Source: an uncultured Lacibacter sp. (lineage in GTDB: Bacteria; Bacteroidota; Bacteroidia; Chitinophagales; Chitinophagaceae). From it: 5,991 nt of DNA. Position 1 is the first letter of the stretch. Every line of letters begins with the position of its first letter. Below are positions 5,828-5,991 of the stretch, piece after piece. Where the stretch lies: NCBI RefSeq assembly GCF_946479605.1, contig NZ_CAMLGT010000232.1, positions 1 through 5,991 of the forward strand. Reading direction: 5' to 3'. The notes below the pieces were generated by a model, which saw nothing but the letters and a program-made list of their open reading frames with translations, made no database searches and was not told where the DNA came from. The position numbers were made by a program, and so were the translations under genes.

Positions 5828-5991
5828 ATGATCATAAGCTTAATCGTAGCTGCATCATCCAACAACGCCATCGGCAGAGATAATCAATTGCTGTGGCATT
5901 TGCCAACTGATTTGAAGTTTTTCAAAAATACCACCTGGGCATTGCCTGTTATTATGGGACGAAAAACCTTTGATTCCGTTGGAGGTAAGCC
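5828..5991 (+). CDS. folA: Dihydrofolate reductase, N-terminal part
   Basis: The frame opens at ATG 5828 and is still open at the window end, giving 54 complete codons of a protein usually about 160-170 residues long. It reads M-I-I-S-L-I-V-A-A-S, then N-A-I-G-R-D-N, L-L-W-H-L-P-T-D-L-K-F-F-K-N-T-T, and V-I-M-G-R-K-T-F-D-S: the classic DHFR layout with the beta-A strand, the Met20-loop region around N-A-I-G, the W-H-L-P-x-D motif whose Asp contacts the pterin, and the M-G-R-K-T-F/W NADPH-binding motif. DHFR reduces dihydrofolate to tetrahydrofolate with NADPH, recycling the product of ThyA encoded just upstream. The start codon directly follows the heptad array with no Shine-Dalgarno sequence and no clear -7 box of its own. 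An internal start is unlikely because the conserved first strand begins right at this Met. Confidence 0.96.
   Translation, partial: MIISLIVAASSNNAIGRDNQLLWHLPTDLKFFKNTTWALPVIMGRKTFDSVGGK

Overview
The window looks like ordinary chromosomal housekeeping DNA from a member of the Bacteroidota, most likely a Chitinophagaceae or Sphingobacteriales relative. This rests on protein resemblance, moderate GC, the lack of clear Shine-Dalgarno sequences, TAnnTTTG-like -7 boxes just before start codons, a 23S-IVP-type four-helix-bundle gene, and AT-rich intergenic repeats. All genes are on the + strand. No rRNA, tRNA, CRISPR array, transposase or integrase is visible.

Layout: (1) 2-709, the C-terminal two thirds of a malate/L-lactate dehydrogenase-family (Ldh2) oxidoreductase cut by the window edge. 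(2) 710-918, a leader with a hairpin, an exact 11-bp direct repeat spaced 120 bp apart and a possible mini-ORF. (3) 919-2241, monofunctional aspartate kinase with a lysine-type ACT pocket. (4) 2298-3155, a secreted protein of unknown function. (5) 3201-4433, a eukaryote-like FAD proline dehydrogenase. (6) 4521-5315, thymidylate synthase ThyA, complete with all key active-site residues checked. (7) 5401-5781, a small four-helix-bundle protein. (8) 5828-5991, the start of dihydrofolate reductase FolA, cut by the window end.

ThyA and FolA form the thymidylate cycle: ThyA oxidises methylene-tetrahydrofolate to dihydrofolate while making dTMP, and FolA reduces it back. The aspartate kinase opens the lysine/threonine/methionine and diaminopimelate pathway, and proline dehydrogenase opens proline catabolism. 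No operon spanning the whole window is implied; gaps of 45-209 bp separate the first five genes.

The most interesting structure lies between thyA and folA. The four-helix-bundle gene there is bracketed by two 35-bp arrays of five degenerate 7-bp units, in opposite orientation (AATGARR at 5320-5354; its complement, TTTCATT-like, at 5792-5826). The bracketed block starts 4 nt after the thyA stop and ends 1 nt before the folA start, so it fills the gap almost exactly. It looks like a small gene cassette inserted into an older thyA-folA pair. A second, unrelated heptad-period stretch lies just upstream of thyA (4472-4506).
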